Positions 46,166 to 55,703 of a stretch of DNA of 55,980 bases are shown one piece after another. Below the pieces are notes generated by a model, which had not been told where the DNA came from, did no database searches, and saw only the letters and a program-made list of their open reading frames with translations. The first letter of the stretch is position 1. Every line of letters starts with the position of its first letter. A program made the translations under genes and the position numbers. The DNA is from TMED8 sp038125725 (GTDB lineage: Bacteria > Pseudomonadota > Alphaproteobacteria > Rhodospirillales > Casp-alpha2). The DNA lies in contig JAYPEK010000026.1 in the NCBI GenBank assembly GCA_038125725.1, forward strand, positions 1 through 55,980, read 5' to 3'.

Positions 46166-46200
46166 TATATTCACCAACATCTAGTGGCTAGGAGGCTTCC

Positions 46201-46830
46201 TTGTTACGATATTTGCCAATGAAACGTTTTTTGACCGCTGTCTTGACCGTCGCCGGCTTGGCCCTGGCCGCACCGGCCGGCGCCGACATCGTGCCGTTCG
46301 AGGAAGCCATCAAGCCCGCCGTCATGGGCAATGCCGACGCACCGGTGACGATCCAGGAGTACGCCTCGCTCGGTTGTCCCCATTGCGCGCACTTCCATCA
46401 CGGGACCCTGCCGCAGATCAAGAAGGACTACATTGATACCGGCAAGGTGAAGCTGATCTTCAACGATTTCCCGCTGGGCACGCCTGCGCTGGCGGCATCG
46501 ATGATCGCGCGCTGTGCCGGTCCGGCCCGCTATATGGGCTTTGTCGACATCTTCTTCCGCGCCCAGGCACAATGGTCGCGTGCTGAAAATCCGCTGGAAG
46601 CCTTGAAGAAGATCGCGCGCTTCGGCGGCCTATCGGGTGACGATGTGGACGCCTGCCTGAAACAGCAGAACCTGATCGACCATATCCAGAAGACCGCCGG
46701 CGCCGCCAGCGAGGAACACGGCATCAACTCGACCCCGTCGTTCCTGGTCAACGGCGAGAAGATCTCCGGCTCGCAACCCTACGCCACCTTCAAGGACGCC
46801 ATCGAAGCGGCGCTCAAGAAGGCGCAATAA
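46201..46830 (+). CDS. DsbA-family thiol-disulfide oxidoreductase
   Basis: A 209-residue exported thioredoxin-fold protein. Active site C59-P-H-C62 (GCPHCAHF), the cis-proline motif STPSFLVNG, and a signal peptide ending APAGA. A TTG start at 46201 is favoured because AGGAGG lies 5 nt upstream; the ATG at 46219 is 23 nt away from any ribosome site. It oxidises or isomerises cysteines in the periplasm. It lies 27 nt before smc. Confidence 0.92.
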   Translation: MLRYLPMKRFLTAVLTVAGLALAAPAGADIVPFEEAIKPAVMGNADAPVTIQEYASLGCPHCAHFHHGTLPQIKKDYIDTGKVKLIFNDFPLGTPALAASMIARCAGPARYMGFVDIFFRAQAQWSRAENPLEALKKIARFGGLSGDDVDACLKQQNLIDHIQKTAGAASEEHGINSTPSFLVNGEKISGSQPYATFKDAIEAALKKAQ

Positions 46831-46857
46831 CATAATCACGGAAAGGCCAAACGTCCC

Positions 46858-49800
46858 TTGCTGGAATTCAACAAACTCCGCCTCTCGGGCTTCAAGTCCT
46901 TCGTCGAGAACACCGAGCTCCCGATCGAGCTCGGCCTGACCGGCGTCGTCGGCCCCAACGGCTGCGGCAAATCCAACCTGGTGGAGGCGCTCCGCTGGGC
47001 CATGGGCGAGACGTCGGCCAAGCAGATGCGCGGCTCCGGCATGGAAGACGTCATCTTCGGTGGCACTGCCAACCGCCCGCCGCGCAACGTCGCCGAGGTG
47101 GTGCTGACGCTCGACAACGGCGAGCGCTCGGCGCCGGCGCAGTTCAACGACGCCGACGAGTTGGAGGTTTCGCGCCGCATCGAGCGCGACCGGGGATCCA
47201 ACTACAGGGTCAACGGCAACGAGGTCCGGGCCCGCGACGTGCAACTGCTGTTCGCCGATTCGGCCACCGGCGCGCGCTCCACGGCGCTGGTCAGCCAAGG
47301 CCGCATCGGTGCCTTGATCAACGCCAAGCCGACCGAGCGGCGCGGCCTCCTGGAAGAGGCCGCCGGCATCACCGGCCTGCATTCGCGTCGCCACGAAGCG
47401 GAACTCAGGTTGCGTGGCGCCGAGACCAACCTGGAGCGCCTGGATGACATCCTCGTCACGCTCGACACCCAGTTGCAGGGCCTCAAGAAGCAGTCCCGCC
47501 AGGCGACCCGCTACCGCAACCTCTCCGACCACATCCGCACCGCCGAGGCGACCATGTTCCACATCCTGTGGAAGCAGGCCGGCGAGCAGTTGGCGGCGGC
47601 GGAAGAGAAGCTGCGCACCATCGATTCCCAGGTCGGCGAACTGACCGGCCACGCAGCCCACGCCGCCAAGCAGCAGGCCGAGCGCGCCGAGGTGATCCCG
47701 GCACTGCGCCAGGCGGAAGCGGAAGCGGCGGCGGAACTGCACCGCCTCACCGTGGCGCGTGAAGGCCTGGAAGAAGAAGAGCGGCGCATCCGAGACGCCA
47801 CCGAACAGACGGCGGCACGGCTCGAGCAGGTCAATGCCGATTCCGAACGCGAGCGCACCATCGCCAGTGACGCCACGGCGGCCATCGAGCGCCTGAACAA
47901 CGAACGCACCGAGATCGATGCCGCGCGTGACGGTGAAGTGGAAGCGCGCGAGACGGCGGCCAGCGACCTCGCCGAGGCCAATCAGGCCGTCGAGAAGATC
48001 GAGGCGGCGGTGACGGCGCTGACCGAGAAGGTCGCCGGCATCGAGGCCAGGCGCGACAGCCTGGCCAGGCGCATCACCGAACTGACCCAGCGCCGCGACC
48101 GGCTGCAAGCCCGCGCCGAGGAGATCGACGCCCAGAAACTCGCCCTCGAGGCCGACAGCCCCGACGCCGGCGAGTTGAACGAGGCGGAAGCCGCGCTCGG
48201 TCATCACCAGGGCAACCTGATGGACCGCCGCGATGCGCTTGCCAAGGCCGAAACCGGCCGCGCGGAAGCCGAGGATATGGCCCGCACCGCCGTCACCGGG
48301 CTGCACGAAGCGCAGGCCAAGGTGACCGAATTGCAGGCCGAGGAACGTGCCTTGGAGAAGGTGCTGGCGACGGTCGAGAACGACCTGTTCCCGCCAGTCA
48401 TCGACGCCCTCGACGTGACGCCCGGCTTCGAGGCGGCGCTGGGCGCGGCGCTCGGCGACGATCTCTCGTCCCCCACCGACGAGGCGGCGCCGACGCACTG
48501 GCGTACGCTGCCGGCGATGGATGGCGCCCCCGCGCTCCCCATGGGTGCCAAGCCCCTGAACGAGGTGGTGCGCGCACCGCAGGCCCTGGCCCGCCGCCTG
48601 GCCCAGGTCGGCGTCACCGAGACCGACGCCGAGGCGATCACGCTGTCTCGCGACCTGAAACAAGGTCAACGGCTGGTGAGCCGCCAGGGCGGGCTCTGGC
48701 GCTGGGACGGCTTCACGGTCTCGTCGGAGGCCGCGACGCCTGCGGCCACGCGCCTGGAGCAACGCAACCGGTTGGCCGAATTGCGCGGCCAGTTGTCGGC
48801 GCGCCGGGCCGAAGCGGCCGAGGCCGAACGCCGCCGCGACGCCGCGCGCGAAGCCGAGACGGCGGCGCGCGAGGCCGAGAAGGCGGCGCGCGGCGCCGTC
48901 GGCGAAGCCGAGACCGCGCTCAATGCCGTGCGCGATCGCCTGGCGGAAGTGAAGCAACGCGCCAGCGCCCATTCGTCGCGCGTCGCCGCCCTGATCGAGG
49001 CCGCCGAGAGCAACGGCACCGACTTGAACGAAGCCGCCGAGGCCCTGGCCCAGGCGGAGCAAGAGCGCGCCGAATTGCCCGACCCGGAGGGCGAGCGCGA
49101 AGAGATCATGCGCCAGCGCGGCGAACTGGCCGAGCGGCGCACGCATCAGGTCGAATGCCGCACCCGGCACGAAAGCCTGGAGCGGCTGGCGCGCGAACGC
49201 GCGGAGCGGCTGCAGATGATTGCCACCGAGTTGCAGTCCTGGGAACGGCGCCAGGCGGAATCGGCGCGGCAGTTGGAAGAACTGGAACTGCGCCGCGACC
49301 AGTTGAGTGAGGAACTCGAGCGCCTGCGGGCAGCGCCGGACGCGCTGAAGGAACGCCATCAGGCGCTGCTGGATGCGCTCTCGGACTCCGAGACCAAGCG
49401 CAACGACGCCGCCAACGCCCTGCAAACGGCCGAGAACGGACTGCGCGAGGCCGACGGCCTCTTGCGCGACGCCGAGACGGCCCTCAATCAGGCGCGCGAG
49501 AACCGGGTGCGCGCCGAGGGCGCGGTGGAAAACGCCAGCCAGGCGAGCTTCGGGCTTTCCGAACGCATCGCGGATCGTTTGTCGGTTTCACCCGACGCGC
49601 TGTTCGAGATGTCGGGCCTCAATCCCGAGAAGCCGTTGCCCGACCTGGACGCCACCGAGAAGAAGGTCGAGCGCCTGCACCGTGAGCGCGAGACCATGGG
49701 CCCGGTCAACCTGCGCGCCGAGCAGGAAGCGACCGAAATGCAGGAACAGATCGACACGCTCGGCACCGAGCGTGACGACCTGATTGCCGCCATCGAGAAG

Positions 49801-50322
49801 CTGCGCCAGGGCATTTCCGAGCTCAACCGCGAGGGCCGTTCGCGCCTGCTGGCGTCGTTCAAGGAAGTGGACAGGCACTTCCAGGAACTGTTCGTCAGGC
49901 TGTACGGCGGCGGACAGGCGCATCTGGCACTGACCGAATCGGACGACCCGCTGGACGCCGGCCTGGAGATCATGGCCAGCCCGCCCGGCAAGAAGATGCA
50001 AGTGCTCTCCTTGCTTTCGGGCGGGGAGCAGGCGCTGACGGCGCTCTCCTTGCTGTTTGCGGTGTTCCTGGTGAACCCGGCCCCGATCTGCGTGCTGGAC
50101 GAAGTCGACGCGCCCTTGGATGACGCCAACGTCGACCGCTTCTGCAAGCTGTTGGAAGAGATGTCCAAATCCAAGCGCACGCGGTTCCTGATCATCACCC
50201 ACCACCGCATGACCATGGCGCGCATGGACCGCCTGTTCGGCGTCACCATGGCGGAGCGCGGCGTCTCGCAACTGGTCTCGGTCGATCTGCAACGCGCCGA
50301 GGAACTCAGGGACATCGCCTGA
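46858..50322 (+). CDS. smc: Chromosome segregation ATPase SMC
   Basis: A 1154-residue condensin subunit from a TTG start. Walker A GPNGCGKS at 32-39, long coiled coils (about 160-500 and 650-1000), a hinge domain at about 505-640, the ABC signature LSGGEQ near 1053-1058 and Walker B ICVLDEVDAP with Asp1081 and Glu1082. It loads on DNA with ScpAB and organises sister chromosomes. GGAAAGG lies upstream of the TTG at some distance. The length is normal for the group. Confidence 0.97.
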   Translation: MLEFNKLRLSGFKSFVENTELPIELGLTGVVGPNGCGKSNLVEALRWAMGETSAKQMRGSGMEDVIFGGTANRPPRNVAEVVLTLDNGERSAPAQFNDADELEVSRRIERDRGSNYRVNGNEVRARDVQLLFADSATGARSTALVSQGRIGALINAKPTERRGLLEEAAGITGLHSRRHEAELRLRGAETNLERLDDILVTLDTQLQGLKKQSRQATRYRNLSDHIRTAEATMFHILWKQAGEQLAAAEEKLRTIDSQVGELTGHAAHAAKQQAERAEVIPALRQAEAEAAAELHRLTVAREGLEEEERRIRDATEQTAARLEQVNADSERERTIASDATAAIERLNNERTEIDAARDGEVEARETAASDLAEANQAVEKIEAAVTALTEKVAGIEARRDSLARRITELTQRRDRLQARAEEIDAQKLALEADSPDAGELNEAEAALGHHQGNLMDRRDALAKAETGRAEAEDMARTAVTGLHEAQAKVTELQAEERALEKVLATVENDLFPPVIDALDVTPGFEAALGAALGDDLSSPTDEAAPTHWRTLPAMDGAPALPMGAKPLNEVVRAPQALARRLAQVGVTETDAEAITLSRDLKQGQRLVSRQGGLWRWDGFTVSSEAATPAATRLEQRNRLAELRGQLSARRAEAAEAERRRDAAREAETAAREAEKAARGAVGEAETALNAVRDRLAEVKQRASAHSSRVAALIEAAESNGTDLNEAAEALAQAEQERAELPDPEGEREEIMRQRGELAERRTHQVECRTRHESLERLARERAERLQMIATELQSWERRQAESARQLEELELRRDQLSEELERLRAAPDALKERHQALLDALSDSETKRNDAANALQTAENGLREADGLLRDAETALNQARENRVRAEGAVENASQASFGLSERIADRLSVSPDALFEMSGLNPEKPLPDLDATEKKVERLHRERETMGPVNLRAEQEATEMQEQIDTLGTERDDLIAAIEKLRQGISELNREGRSRLLASFKEVDRHFQELFVRLYGGGQAHLALTESDDPLDAGLEIMASPPGKKMQVLSLLSGGEQALTALSLLFAVFLVNPAPICVLDEVDAPLDDANVDRFCKLLEEMSKSKRTRFLIITHHRMTMARMDRLFGVTMAERGVSQLVSVDLQRAEELRDIA

Positions 50323-50349
50323 GCCGAGCGCGGCGCCAAAAATCCGAAC

Positions 50350-53115
50350 TTATGACAGCGGGGGTGCGAACGTCGTCAGGTTGATTCCGGCAACCGCCGA
50401 CTTGTATTCGTCGATGCTCGGTGTCCGGCCGAGGATCGTCGACAGCACCACGACCGGGGTCGACGCCAAGAGCGACTCGCCTTTCTTTTCGCTGGAATCA
50501 GCGACGACCCGTCCCTGGAACAGGCGGGTCGAGGTCGCCATCACGGTGTCGCCCTTTTCCGCCTTTTCCTGATTGCCCATGCAGAGGTTGCAGCCCGGGC
50601 GTTCCAGATAGAGCGTGTTCTCGTACTTCGTCCGGGCCTCGGTCTTGGGATGGGAATCGTCGAACTCGAAGCCTGCGTATTTCTGCAGGATTTCCCAGTC
50701 GCCCTCGGCCTTGAGCTCGTCGACGATGTTGTAGGTCGGCGGCGCGACCACCAGCGGCGCATGGAACTCGATCTTTCCGTTGGCCTTCTCGAGATTGCGG
50801 AACATCTGCGCGACGATGCTGAGATCGCCCTTGTGCACCATGCACGAACCGACGAAGCCGAGGTCGACTTTCTTGTCGCCGCCGTAATACGAAATCGGGC
50901 GGATGGTGTCGTGCGTGTAACGCTTCGCGACATCGATGTTGTCGACGTCGGGATCGGCGATCATCGGCTCGTTGATCTGGTCGAGATCGACGACGACCTC
51001 GGCGAAATACTTGGCGTTGTCGTCCGGCTTGAGGGCGGGCGCGGCGCCGGATTTGATCTCGGCGATACGCTTGTCGGCCTTGTCGATGAGGCCCTGAAGC
51101 ATCCCCGATTCGATCTCCATGCCCTTGTCGATCATCACCTGGATGCGCGACTTGGCGATCTCGAGCGATTGGATCAGCGTTTCGTCGTTGGAAATGCAGA
51201 TCGATGCCTTGGCCTTCATTTCCGCCGTCCAGTCGGTGAAGGTGAAGGCCTGGTCGGCGAGCAGCGTGCCGATGTGCACCTCGATGATGCGGCCCTGGAA
51301 GACGTTCTCGCCGTCGAACTGCGCCAGCATCTGCGCCTGCGTTGCGTGGACGACGTCGCGGAAATCCATGTGATCGGCCATGTGGCCCTTGAAGGTGACC
51401 TTGACGGATTCAGGCACGGAAATGCTCGCCTGACCGGTGGCCAGCGCCAGCGCGACGGTGCCCGAATCGGCGCCGAAGGCAACGCCCTTGGACATTCGGG
51501 TATGCGAGTCGCCGCCGATGATGATCGCCCGGTCGTCGACGGTGATGTCGTTCAGCACCTTGTGGATGACGTCCGTCATCGGGTGATAGACGCCCTTCGG
51601 GTCGCGTCCGGTGACGCAGCCGAACTTGTTCATGAAGGCCATCAGCTTCGGCGTGTTGGCCTGCGCTTTCTTGTCCCACACCGACGCCGTGTGGCAGCCG
51701 GACTGGTAGGCGCCGTCGAGGATCGGGGAAATCACCGTCGCCGCCATGGCTTCCAGTTCCTGCACGGTCATCGGGCCGGTGGTGTCCTGCGAGCCGACGA
51801 TATTGACCCTCACCAGCGCGTCGGAACCCGCATGCAGCACGGTGCCTTCCGCCACGCCGACCGCGTTTCTGTTGAAGATCTTCTCGACCGCGGTCAGGCC
51901 CTGGCCCGGGTGGCTGACCACCTTGTTGGGGGCAAAGACCGGTTTCGGCTCCACGCCCAGGGTTTCGGCGGCAAAAATCTGCAGCTTCTTGCCGAAGTCG
52001 ATGGCATAGGAGCCGCCGGCCTTCATGAACTCCATCGATTGCGGCGAGAACGCCGCCGAAACGTCGGCCAGTTCCTGGCTGCCGTCTTCGTTGCAGAGCT
52101 TCTTGGTCTTGGTGTTGATGCTGAGCGGCGTGCCGGTCGCGACGGAGAACTTTTCCTCCAAAACCGGGTTGCCGTCGTTGTTGATGATGGCCTTGCCGTT
52201 CTCGTCGACCTTCTTGACCCAGTTCTTGAGGTCGATGCCGATGCCGCCGGTGACGCCCACAGTGGTCTGGAAGATCGGCGAAATGCCGTTGGTGCCGGCG
52301 ACGATCGGCGCGACGTTGACGAACGGCACATAGGGGCTGGCCTGTTCGCCCATCCAGAGCGCCACGTTGTTGATCCCGGACATGCGGGACGAGCCCACGC
52401 CCATGGTGCCTTTTTCGGCGATCATCATCAGGCGCTTGCCGGGGTGCTGAAGCTTGAGCGCCTCGATTTCCTTCTGCGCCTTTTCCGAGATGAAGCTCTT
52501 GCCGTGCAGTTCGCGGTCGGCGCGGGAATGCGCTTCGGCGCCCGGCGACATCAGGTCGGTCGAGATATCGCCTTCCGCCGCGACGTAGGTCACCACATCG
52601 ATTTTTTCCTCGACGTCCGGCAGCTTGGTAAAGAACTCGGCGTCGGCGTAGCTCTGCAGGATCTCCTCGGCGACGGCGTTGCCTGCCTTGTAGGCGGCTT
52701 CCAGCCGGCCGGTATCCGCTTCGTACAAGAAGACCTGGGTTTTCAGCACCTCGGCCGCCTCGCCGGCGATGCCGGCATCGTCGCCGAGCGCCAGATCGAT
52801 CAGCACCTTGACGGACGGGCCGCCTTTCATGTGGGACAAAAGCTCGAAGGCGAATTCCCGCGTGATCTCCTGGACATCGGCCTGGCCCAGAATGATCTCC
52901 TTCAGGAACGCCGCCTTCGCGCCGGCCGCGCTCGTCGTGCCGGGAAGCGTGTTGTAAATGAAGAACTTCAACGAGTCTTCACGGTGCTGGTTGCCGGTAT
53001 CCTTGATCTGGGCGATCAGTTCCTCGACGAGCGCCCCGTCCTCGATCGGCTTGGGATGCAGATCCTGCTTTTTGCGTTCTTCGATCTCGGCCAAGTAATC
53101 CGTGTACAAGCTCAT
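50350..53115 (-). CDS. acnB: Aconitate hydratase B
   Basis: A 921-residue aconitase of the AcnB class. Its N-terminus is a HEAT-like domain (YTDYLAEIEERKKQDLHPKP). Iron-sulfur and active-site regions include GAYQSGCHTASVWDKKAQAN, GGDSHTRMSKGVAFGAD and RPGCNLCMGNQEKA. It interconverts citrate and isocitrate and may also act on 2-methylisocitrate. It is longer than the roughly 865-residue E. coli enzyme and, from memory, closer in sequence to Bacteroidetes AcnB. Most alphaproteobacteria use AcnA. The start MSLYTDY has GGTGGGG upstream; a GTG-rich extension of 12 codons was rejected. It converges with smc. Confidence 0.95.
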   Translation of the reverse strand: MSLYTDYLAEIEERKKQDLHPKPIEDGALVEELIAQIKDTGNQHREDSLKFFIYNTLPGTTSAAGAKAAFLKEIILGQADVQEITREFAFELLSHMKGGPSVKVLIDLALGDDAGIAGEAAEVLKTQVFLYEADTGRLEAAYKAGNAVAEEILQSYADAEFFTKLPDVEEKIDVVTYVAAEGDISTDLMSPGAEAHSRADRELHGKSFISEKAQKEIEALKLQHPGKRLMMIAEKGTMGVGSSRMSGINNVALWMGEQASPYVPFVNVAPIVAGTNGISPIFQTTVGVTGGIGIDLKNWVKKVDENGKAIINNDGNPVLEEKFSVATGTPLSINTKTKKLCNEDGSQELADVSAAFSPQSMEFMKAGGSYAIDFGKKLQIFAAETLGVEPKPVFAPNKVVSHPGQGLTAVEKIFNRNAVGVAEGTVLHAGSDALVRVNIVGSQDTTGPMTVQELEAMAATVISPILDGAYQSGCHTASVWDKKAQANTPKLMAFMNKFGCVTGRDPKGVYHPMTDVIHKVLNDITVDDRAIIIGGDSHTRMSKGVAFGADSGTVALALATGQASISVPESVKVTFKGHMADHMDFRDVVHATQAQMLAQFDGENVFQGRIIEVHIGTLLADQAFTFTDWTAEMKAKASICISNDETLIQSLEIAKSRIQVMIDKGMEIESGMLQGLIDKADKRIAEIKSGAAPALKPDDNAKYFAEVVVDLDQINEPMIADPDVDNIDVAKRYTHDTIRPISYYGGDKKVDLGFVGSCMVHKGDLSIVAQMFRNLEKANGKIEFHAPLVVAPPTYNIVDELKAEGDWEILQKYAGFEFDDSHPKTEARTKYENTLYLERPGCNLCMGNQEKAEKGDTVMATSTRLFQGRVVADSSEKKGESLLASTPVVVLSTILGRTPSIDEYKSAVAGINLTTFAPPLS

Positions 53116-53354
53116 ATCCGCCCCACCAGGTTTCCGCGCGCCCGCAGCCACGGTGACGCGCTTGTTTTTGACGACATAACAATTCTGTTGAGCATGAGTA
53201 ATTTAGCCTGGAATGGCTTGCAAGGCGATTCTAATGGCATGATTGTAAAGCGTTTATATGGGTTGTGTAACGGCTGCAAGTTTCGATCGATATTTGCTTT
53301 TCACGGGCCCGGCACGCGTCTGCGGCGGCCTCGATGCTCCAGCCCTCTCCCCTC

Positions 53355-53505
53355 GTCATCCCCGCACCCGCTTTCGCGGGCACAGGCTCCAGCGGGGATC
53401 CACTTGATGGCGCAGGCATCATCCATTCCCAACCGCGTGGGCGACGGAGAGACCCACTGGATTCCCGCCGAAGCCTGTGCCCGCGTAGGCGGGCATGGGA
53501 ATGAC
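53355..53505. repeat. REPIN-like palindromic unit 1 (151 bp)
   Basis: Inverted arms of 48 bp (53355-53402 and 53458-53505) match at about 39 of 48 positions. They surround a 55-nt core. The outer ends read GTCATCCCCGC and its complement GGGAATGAC; the inner ends are GGGGATCCA and TGGATTCCC. Each arm itself holds the small palindrome CCCGC/GCGGG. Confidence 0.8.
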
Positions 53506-53599
53506 AAGGCGGAAAGGTGAAATTTTCGCGGGTTGGAAACCATTGATTCCAAACGATTCGCAAAAAAATCTACGGAACGAACCCAATTTCGCCCCACCC

Positions 53600-53706
53600 G
53601 TCGTCCCCGCGAAAGCGGGGACCCATTTGATGCCGTAGGCATCATCCAAACCCAGCCGCGTGACCGCCGGACAGGACCGCTGGATTCCCGCTTTCGCGGT
53701 AATGAC
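53600..53706. repeat. REPIN-like palindromic unit 2 (107 bp)
   Basis: Inverted arms of 26 bp (53600-53625 and 53681-53706) enclose a core of exactly 55 nt that matches the core of unit 1 at roughly three quarters of positions (shared TTGATG, AGGCATCATCCA, CCGCGTG). It is the same element with 22 bp fewer in each arm. Confidence 0.8.
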
Positions 53707-54008
53707 GAGATTGCTCGGGCTGAATCCAACCGGCTCCAAACTGCGGAACCATCGGCCCCGGCCCAAATCGTATTCGATTGTGAAATAGCGGCCCACCGCC
53801 GGCCGGAACCGACGCGGCGTACTGCCTATAACACGGTCTTTTTGAAAAGTCAATAAATTCCTATTTATAGGTTTTATATGCGGCTCCAATGGCCGAGGGT
53901 ACGATGTCGAGGGGGAAACGGCCTTCGACGGTTCCGTGATGTAACTTCTGCTGATGACCCTAAGCGGACTTGCCGCACAGGCCAAACCCAGCCTCAAACA
54001 CCGGTCTA

Positions 54009-55703
54009 CTAGGATTGTGATTTCAGGCTCTGTGCTAGTGACTCCAGGCCATCAAGAACCTCGGTGCTGGCTTCACCCATCTTGTTCAAATGCGCAACAG
54101 CGTCATCCCAATTGTCCGAGTGATAGGCATCGAGACAAGCTTTGGCTGCTGCGTGGACCCTCTCGTGCGGACCTAAGAGAGATTCGAATTTCGGATTTGA
54201 CCTAAGGAGGTCGTTGGACACGGCGTCATACCATTTGCCAAGCCGACAATTGTGATGATCCGGCACTTCGTTTGACTTCCAATCGCCGCGCTGCATAAGC
54301 GTGTCGACGACTCGCTTCTTAAATAGAACGTGGTCGATCTTCGCCATTTCGCAAAGGGCTCGATCAGAGTCCGCAACGAACGCATTTTGAGCGCTCTGCG
54401 CCACGTGGTCATTGCTGTTTTGAATGCTCGCCGCAATATCTTCAACGTGTGCAACGTTCTCATTAGTTAGTCGAGCGACGTCAGTGACGTTGCTCGCAAT
54501 CTCGGCACTAGCTTCTTTCTGTTGTTGCAAGATGCTGGAAATTTCCTGCATCCGGCCGGCGACCGCGCTCACCTGATTCGTCACAGTGTCCATTGTGCTG
54601 GTGACAATCGATATCGAATCCCGCCCCCCTTCGACAGCACTATTGGATTGCTTCATCGTCGCCTGGATACTTTCCATGCTTTGACGCAGCGCCGCGATCT
54701 TTTTCGTAATGTCTTCTGTGGATCGAGACGTCTGGTTTGCCAGGTTCTTGACCTCCGTCGCAACGACGGCAAACCCTTTCCCGGCATCACCAGCACGTGC
54801 AGCCTCAATGGTCGCATTGAGGGCCAAAAGATTGGTTTGTGAAGCAATATCCTCAATGACGCCAAGGATTTGCCCAATCTCCTCCGCGGCCTTCGCGAGT
54901 TCCTGAACGCTCTCCCCCGTTTCTTGAACTGCACTCGATATATCGGACATGGCTTGAGAGGCCGTTCTTACAGCATTTTGTCCATCGCCAACGGTTGTAT
55001 TGGCTTCTTGCGCTTCGTCGGCGGCACTCGAACTGTTCCTTGCGATCTCATCGACAGAGGCGACAAGTTGCTCGGCGGCAGAGGCAATAGATTGGCTATT
55101 TAGCCCGGCAGTGCGTTCGTTATGAACCAACTCGGCAAGGCTTTGTGCGGCATCATTAACGTTTGTTACTGTCAAAGCCAGTTGGTGCAGGTTCTCGATG
55201 TCGAGTTCAAGTTGCTGACCGGCAGAAGCGCTGTCGAGAACATCGGAGTTGTAGGTGTCGATCGCGCATAGCATGTCGATCATGGTTAACCGTTGGAGCG
55301 CCCAACGATGGTCAAGCGTTTGCTGTGATTTGCCACCGTCCTTGCCCAACAATTCACTAGAGAGCAGCGACAATGACAGTCCGTATGAGGAAATGTACCA
55401 GCTTGGCGTCAGGCCGATTCGAGCGTGCGCATTACCGATGGCGAGGCTTGATGAGAGGACCTCGTCAGTCGGTCCATTGGAAAGAAGCCTCTCCCAATGC
55501 TTGGTCTGCGCAGCTTTAAGCGCAGCAACATCGGCGTGTGCACTGATGATGGCATTGAGTTCCGGAACCCTAGTAACTTCGCCGTAAAATTTCTCCAACA
55601 CCTTCGGCAAATGCGGCGAAACCGAATTCCATAAACCAGAAATTTTCTGTTGTTCTGAATGTCCCCAGAGCAGGCTCACGGCCTGTTTAATTTCGTTACG
55701 CAC
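54009..55703 (-). CDS. Globin-coupled chemoreceptor with C-terminal CZB domain
   Basis: A 564-residue soluble methyl-accepting protein. An N-terminal protoglobin domain (about 15-160) has the proximal histidine in GNAHARIGLTPSWYISSYG. There are no membrane helices and no HAMP. The signalling hairpin tip is EDIASQTNLLALNATIEAAR. The C-terminal chemoreceptor zinc-binding domain carries DHVLFKKRV, HNCRLGKWYD and HERVH, the His-Cys-His-His set. It should sense oxygen through heme and be tuned by zinc or oxidants in the cytoplasm. The GTG start was chosen because GGAA lies 8 nt upstream; a TTG at 55730 would add nine residues. Base composition is clearly lower in GC than its neighbours, suggesting transfer. 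Confidence 0.9.
   Translation of the reverse strand: MRNEIKQAVSLLWGHSEQQKISGLWNSVSPHLPKVLEKFYGEVTRVPELNAIISAHADVAALKAAQTKHWERLLSNGPTDEVLSSSLAIGNAHARIGLTPSWYISSYGLSLSLLSSELLGKDGGKSQQTLDHRWALQRLTMIDMLCAIDTYNSDVLDSASAGQQLELDIENLHQLALTVTNVNDAAQSLAELVHNERTAGLNSQSIASAAEQLVASVDEIARNSSSAADEAQEANTTVGDGQNAVRTASQAMSDISSAVQETGESVQELAKAAEEIGQILGVIEDIASQTNLLALNATIEAARAGDAGKGFAVVATEVKNLANQTSRSTEDITKKIAALRQSMESIQATMKQSNSAVEGGRDSISIVTSTMDTVTNQVSAVAGRMQEISSILQQQKEASAEIASNVTDVARLTNENVAHVEDIAASIQNSNDHVAQSAQNAFVADSDRALCEMAKIDHVLFKKRVVDTLMQRGDWKSNEVPDHHNCRLGKWYDAVSNDLLRSNPKFESLLGPHERVHAAAKACLDAYHSDNWDDAVAHLNKMGEASTEVLDGLESLAQSLKSQS

Larger units (their letters stand above)
53116..54008. other. Long intergenic region with repeats
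   Basis: An 893-nt stretch without a convincing gene. The first 230 nt, upstream of acnB, are AT-richer and contain an imperfect AACA/TGTT palindrome (about 53180-53191) likely near its promoter. Two related palindromic repeat units fill 53355-53706. The rest, including an AT-rich block with CCTATTTATAGG (53860-53871), shows nothing recognisable. Confidence 0.7.

Noticed and set aside
53860..53871. CCTATTTATAGG as a terminator or operator for the chemoreceptor gene
   Set aside because: Five-bp arms in an AT-rich block and no T-run in the right place; too weak to annotate.
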